Shown piece by piece: positions 60,535 through 64,000 of a stretch of DNA of 64,000 nt. Source of the DNA: Prado023 sp963747335 (GTDB lineage: Bacteria; Actinomycetota; Actinomycetes; S36-B12; CAIYMF01); the NCBI GenBank assembly GCA_963747335.1, contig CAVVEV010000002.1, forward strand, positions 62,001 to 126,000. The letters run 5' to 3'. A model generated the notes under the pieces. That model ran no database searches and was not told where the DNA came from. It was given only the letters and a program-made list of their open reading frames with translations. A program made the position numbers and the translations under genes. Every line of letters starts with the position of its first letter. Position 1 is the stretch's first letter.

Positions 60535-61371
60535 TCAGCCGAAGCGGCCGGAGATGTAGTCCTCCGTGCGGTTGTCTGAGGGGTTCGTGAAGATCTTGGA
60601 CGTGTCGTCCATCTCCACCAGGGTGCCGTAGCGCGTGCCGTTCTCCTCCACCTCGGCGGTGAAGAACGCCGTGCGGTGCGACACCCGACCGGCCTGCTGC
60701 ATGTTGTGCGTGACGATGACGACGGTGTAGTCGGTCACCAGCTCGGCCATGAGGTCCTCGATCAGCGCGGTGGCGATCGGGTCCAGGGAGGCGCACGGCT
60801 CGTCCATGAGCAGGATCTCGGGCTTGTTGGCGATCGCCCGGGCGATGCACAGGCGCTGCTGCTGGCCGCCGGAGAGCGCGAAGCCGGACTGGTCGAGCTT
60901 GTGCTTGACCTCGCCCCAGAGACCGGCCCGGGTCAGGGCCTCCTCGACCATGTCCTGCTCCTCGGACTTCTTCAGCTTCCAGCCGTTGACCTTCGGCCCG
61001 TACGCGATGTTGTCGTAGATCGACTTCGGGAACGGGTTGGGCTTCTGGAACACCATGCCGACCCGGCGGCGGACCTCGATCGGGTCCACGTCCGATCCGT
61101 AGAGATCCTGGCCGTGGTAGAGGATCTGACCCTCCACCCGGGCGCTGGGCACCAGGTCGTTGGTCCGGTTGAAGCACCGCAGAGCAGTGGACTTCCCGCA
61201 CCCTGACGGCCCGATGAACGCGGTGATCTCGTTGGGCCGGATGTGCATGTCCACGCCGCGGACAGCCCAGAAGTCCCCGTAGTAGACGTCCAGACCCGCG
61301 ACATCGAGGATCGGCCGATGCCCTCCCGGGGCATCCTGGACTGTGACCTGGAAATGGGATTCCTCGCTCAT
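60535..61371 (-). CDS. pstB: Phosphate ABC transporter ATPase PstB
   Basis: A 278-residue ATPase of the high-affinity phosphate importer: Walker A GPSGCGKSTALRCFNR, LVPSARVEGQILYHGQDLY, Q-loop VGMVFQKPNPFPKSIYDN, signature LSGGQQQRLCIARA, Walker B ILLMDEPCASLDP and switch His in VIVTHNMQQAGRVS. Last gene of pstSCAB, 8 bases after pstA. Confidence 0.97.
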   Translation of the reverse strand: MSEESHFQVTVQDAPGGHRPILDVAGLDVYYGDFWAVRGVDMHIRPNEITAFIGPSGCGKSTALRCFNRTNDLVPSARVEGQILYHGQDLYGSDVDPIEVRRRVGMVFQKPNPFPKSIYDNIAYGPKVNGWKLKKSEEQDMVEEALTRAGLWGEVKHKLDQSGFALSGGQQQRLCIARAIANKPEILLMDEPCASLDPIATALIEDLMAELVTDYTVVIVTHNMQQAGRVSHRTAFFTAEVEENGTRYGTLVEMDDTSKIFTNPSDNRTEDYISGRFG

Positions 61372-61378
61372 GTGGTCC

Positions 61379-62287
61379 TCACCAGCGCTTGACGTACTTG
61401 TTACGGATGTAGATGGCGATGCCGTTCATCGCCAGCAGGATGGCCAGCAGCACGATGCTCGTCGCCGCCGCCAACGTGCGGAACTCCTCCTGCGGGGCGC
61501 TGGTCCAGTTGAAGATCTGGATCGGCATGGTGGTGAATCCACTGAGCAGGCCGTTCGGGTCGTAGGTGATGTACACCGCCACACCGAGCAGGAGCAGCGG
61601 TGCTGCCTCCCCGATGGCTCGGGAGAGCGCAAGGATGGTGCCCGTGGCAATGCCCGGGATGGCCGCGGGGAGGGTCTGGCGCCAGGCCGTCTGCCACTGG
61701 GTCGCCCCGAGCGCAAGGGACCCGTAGCGGATCTCCTCCGGGACTGACCGCAGCGCCTCCCTCGTGGTGATGATGATGACCGGGAGGATGAGCATCGCCA
61801 GCGCCAGCGCGCCACCGAGCACGATGTTCTTCTCCGTGAACCCCAGGGCACCCATCAGGCCCAGGGTGAGCAGACCGTAGATGATCGCCGGGACCGCACC
61901 CAGGTTCTGGATGTTCAGCTCGAACAGGCGGTTGTACCAGCGGTCGCGGTTCGAGAACTCCTCGAGGTAGAGCGCCGCTCCGATCCCGACGGGGATGGCC
62001 ATCAGTGCGGTGAAGAAGATCACGACGATGGAGCCCAGGACGCCGGCTCGAGCACCGGCCTCAGCCGGGGTGGTGTTGTTGTAGTTGGTGAAGAGCCGGG
62101 CGTCGTAGCGACCCATGCCGTCCAGTGCCGTGGTGACCAGGAGGACGACCAGGACGCCGAGTGCGACCAGGAGGCTGAACCACAGCACCCCGAGGAAGAT
62201 CAGGGACTTCGTGTTCTTGTCGCTGTTGCTCGCCCTGCGGCCGGCGAGGGTGACCTCTGGACTGTACTTCTCGGTGGGTGCGGGCAT
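61379..62287 (-). CDS. pstA: Phosphate ABC transporter permease PstA
   Basis: A 302-residue permease: an N-terminal helix (SLIFLGVLWFSLLVALGVLV), then the MetI-like core with MAIPVGIGAALYLEEFSNRDRW and the EAA-type loop EEIRYGSLALGATQWQTAWR, LSRAIGEAAPLLLLG. Its start overlaps the pstC stop by one base. It forms the channel with PstC. Confidence 0.96.
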   Translation of the reverse strand: MPAPTEKYSPEVTLAGRRASNSDKNTKSLIFLGVLWFSLLVALGVLVVLLVTTALDGMGRYDARLFTNYNNTTPAEAGARAGVLGSIVVIFFTALMAIPVGIGAALYLEEFSNRDRWYNRLFELNIQNLGAVPAIIYGLLTLGLMGALGFTEKNIVLGGALALAMLILPVIIITTREALRSVPEEIRYGSLALGATQWQTAWRQTLPAAIPGIATGTILALSRAIGEAAPLLLLGVAVYITYDPNGLLSGFTTMPIQIFNWTSAPQEEFRTLAAATSIVLLAILLAMNGIAIYIRNKYVKRW

Positions 62288-63252
62288 CAGTAGGCCTCCC
62301 GGAACTTGCGGACCATCCGGATGCTGATCATGTTCACCACGAGCGTGAAGAGGAACAGCAGCAACCCGACAGCGAAGAGCGTGTCGTACTCCAGCGAGCC
62401 GATGCGCGAGTCACCCAGGGCAGCGTTGGCGATGAACGCCGTCATGGTCAGTCCGCCCTCGAGCGGATCCGTGACCATCGTGGGTCGCTGCCCGGCGGCC
62501 GTGGCGACGATCATCGTCTCGCCCAAGCCCCGCGAGATCCCCAGCACGATGGCCGCGGCTATCCCTGAGATCGCAGCGGGGAACACCACACGCAGCGTCG
62601 TCTGCATCCTGTTGGCGCCCAGGGCGGCTGAGCCCTGCCTGATGGCCAGGGGCACGGCACTGAGCGCGTCCTCGGACAGGGAGGCCACCGTCGGGATGAT
62701 CATGATGCCCAGCACCAGCCCGGCACTGAGCACGTTGAACGTGCCGACGGGCAGGCCGAGCCAATCCTGGAGCACCACCGGTGTCACGAAGGTGAGGGCG
62801 AAGAAGCCGTAGACGACCGACGGGATGCCGGCCAGCAGCTCCAGGACCGGCTTGAGCCGCTTGCGGTTGCCCTCGCTGGCGTACTCCGAGAGGTACACAG
62901 CAGCACCGAGCCCGAACGGGACCGCCACCAGCAGGGCGATCCCGGTCGTCCAGATCGTCGCGGTGATCAGCGGAAGGACACCGTAAGCCGGAGGCTTGAA
63001 CCGCGGCGCCCACTTGGTGCCTGTGAGGAACTCGCTGACCGACACCTGCTGGAAGAACGCGAGCGCGGGTTGGACGAGGGCGATCACGATGCCGATCGTG
63101 ATGACCACCGAGATCGCGGCGCACGCCAGGAGGCTGGCGATGATCAGCTTCTCGCCGTACCTCTTGTTGGTGCTCCGCAGGCTCATGCTCCCTGACGGAT
63201 CCACGCCCCGGGGGCCCGCGACCTGCGGGCCCCCGGCCGATGATGCGCTCAC
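62287..63252 (-). CDS. pstC: Phosphate ABC transporter permease PstC
   Basis: A 321-residue permease: LIIASLLACAAISVVITIGIV, then FLTGTKWAPRFKPPAYGVLP, VPFGLGAAVYLSEYASEGNR, and the EAA-type loop PLAIRQGSAALGANRMQTTL with GISRGLGETMIV. GTG 63252 is the start. It is 37 bases downstream of pstS and paired with PstA. Confidence 0.96.
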   Translation of the reverse strand: MSASSAGGPQVAGPRGVDPSGSMSLRSTNKRYGEKLIIASLLACAAISVVITIGIVIALVQPALAFFQQVSVSEFLTGTKWAPRFKPPAYGVLPLITATIWTTGIALLVAVPFGLGAAVYLSEYASEGNRKRLKPVLELLAGIPSVVYGFFALTFVTPVVLQDWLGLPVGTFNVLSAGLVLGIMIIPTVASLSEDALSAVPLAIRQGSAALGANRMQTTLRVVFPAAISGIAAAIVLGISRGLGETMIVATAAGQRPTMVTDPLEGGLTMTAFIANAALGDSRIGSLEYDTLFAVGLLLFLFTLVVNMISIRMVRKFREAY

Positions 63253-63289
63253 GTGCGCCCTCTTCCGTGTGTCGACCGGCCTGCCGATG

Positions 63290-64000
63290 CTACTTGAGCA
63301 GCGAGTCGAGGGCTGTCTGCGCCTCGGTGACCTGCTGATCGCTCAACGGGATGAACAGAGCCTTCTCGGCGATGGCCGCATCGTTGGCGACGTAGAACTG
63401 GACGAAGTCCGACACCTGCGACTTGGAGGCCATGGACGCCTTCGACGGGTAGATGAACAACGGGCGCGACAGCGGCACGTAGGTACCGTTCGACGCCGTC
63501 TCGGCGCTGGGGGCGACGCACCCGTCGCCCGCATCGATCTCGACAGCGTTCACCGAGTCCATGTTCTCCTCGAAGTACGAGTAGCCGAGGTACCCCAGGC
63601 CGCCTTCCGTACCCTTGACGCCGGTCACGGTGACGTTGTCGTCCTCGCTCGGGTTGTAATCGGTGCGGGACGCACCCTCCTCACCGTTGATGACATCGGT
63701 GAAGTAGTCGAAGGTGCCCGAGTCCGTACCAGCACCGTAGAGCTCCAGCGCGACGTCCGGGAAGTCGGAGCGCACCTGGTTCCAGTTGGTGACCTTGCCC
63801 TCGGAAGCCGGCGCCCAGATCGTCGCCAGCTCCTCGACGGTGAGGCACGTGGCCCAGGTGTTCTCCTTGTTCACGATCACGGTGAGAGCGTCATTGGCCA
63901 CGGGGATGGACGCGTACTCGATACCGTTGGCCGCGCAGTCAGCGGCCTCCTCGTCCTTGATGGGGCGGGAAGCGTCGGAGATGTCGGTCTCACCCGCGCA
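63290..64000 (-). CDS. pstS: Phosphate-binding protein PstS, N-terminus beyond window
   Basis: The last 236 codons of a periplasmic-type phosphate-binding protein. Phosphate-site and fold motifs are AGETDISDASRPIKDEE at the cut edge, VANDALTVIVNKENTW, LELYGAGTDSGTFDYFTDVI, LGYLGYSYFEENMDS and VPLSRPLFIYPSK. The gene runs off the right end, so the signal and promoter, where a PHO box would be expected, are not visible. Confidence 0.95.
   Translation of the reverse strand, partial: CAGETDISDASRPIKDEEAADCAANGIEYASIPVANDALTVIVNKENTWATCLTVEELATIWAPASEGKVTNWNQVRSDFPDVALELYGAGTDSGTFDYFTDVINGEEGASRTDYNPSEDDNVTVTGVKGTEGGLGYLGYSYFEENMDSVNAVEIDAGDGCVAPSAETASNGTYVPLSRPLFIYPSKASMASKSQVSDFVQFYVANDAAIAEKALFIPLSDQQVTEAQTALDSLLK

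Overview
The window is high-GC chromosomal DNA from an actinomycete. The lineage signal is strong: two mycothiol genes (mshA, mshD), a GlnR-type orphan regulator, CarD, a SenX3/RegX3-type phosphate two-component pair beside phoU, an HbhA-like protein with its XRE neighbour, DUF2516, DUF4032 and DUF6325 proteins, and a Ms5788A-type Cys-rich leader peptide. Gene order recalls blocks known from Mycobacterium and Streptomyces (cysS-ispF-ispD-carD-lpqE; regX3-senX3-phoU-mshA-ybjN-gpm; thioredoxin-glnR-mshD-ppk-CHAD-mutT1-pst). I cannot place the order or genus from the sequence alone.

Region 1, about 1-10,350, looks accessory. It holds an antitoxin-like fragment, a CPBP membrane protease, a TPR protein with an N-terminal domain unusual for actinomycetes, remnants of small genes (YjbR, META lipoprotein), a higBA toxin-antitoxin pair with a clear operator-promoter, a DUF6325/SHOCT pair, a WS/DGAT acyltransferase and a Phd/RelE toxin-antitoxin pair. 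It ends at a tRNA-Thr(UGU) on the minus strand, so the accessory DNA lies on the 3' side of that tRNA.

Region 2, about 10,450-25,130, is a maltose/maltodextrin-type uptake cluster: two tandem paralogous binding lipoproteins, MalF and MalG permeases, a GH13 hydrolase and a MsmK-type ATPase, with a second MsmK-type ATPase 2.4 kb downstream followed by DUF4032, GNAT and esterase genes.

Region 3, about 25,270-39,435, is housekeeping and phosphate control: rlmB, cysS, ispF, ispD and carD leftward; an lpqE-like gene; regX3-senX3 leftward and phoU-mshA-ybjN-gpmA rightward from a shared intergenic region carrying a PHO-box-like repeat; then a quinone oxidoreductase, a methyltransferase, DUF2516 and an XRE/HbhA-like locus.

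Region 4, about 39,560-53,900: asparaginase, BKACE enzyme, DUF4388 protein, dtd, a tightly overlapping operon of a 35-residue membrane peptide, nitrobindin, Fur and YgfZ, a DsrE protein, a Cys-rich leader plus DUF4395, a NYN/LOTUS protein, a complete hutHUIG histidine-degradation operon and a thioredoxin.

Region 5, about 53,980-64,000: glnR-mshD, ppk, CYTH-CHAD and mutT1 rightward, and the pstSCAB phosphate transporter leftward, with pstS cut by the window end. PhoU, RegX3/SenX3, Ppk, the CHAD protein and Pst together form a phosphate sensing, uptake and polyphosphate storage set.

Three genes (META lipoprotein, WS/DGAT, HbhA-like) carry single-base indels, two clearly at short homopolymers. 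These could be real decay or assembly error.
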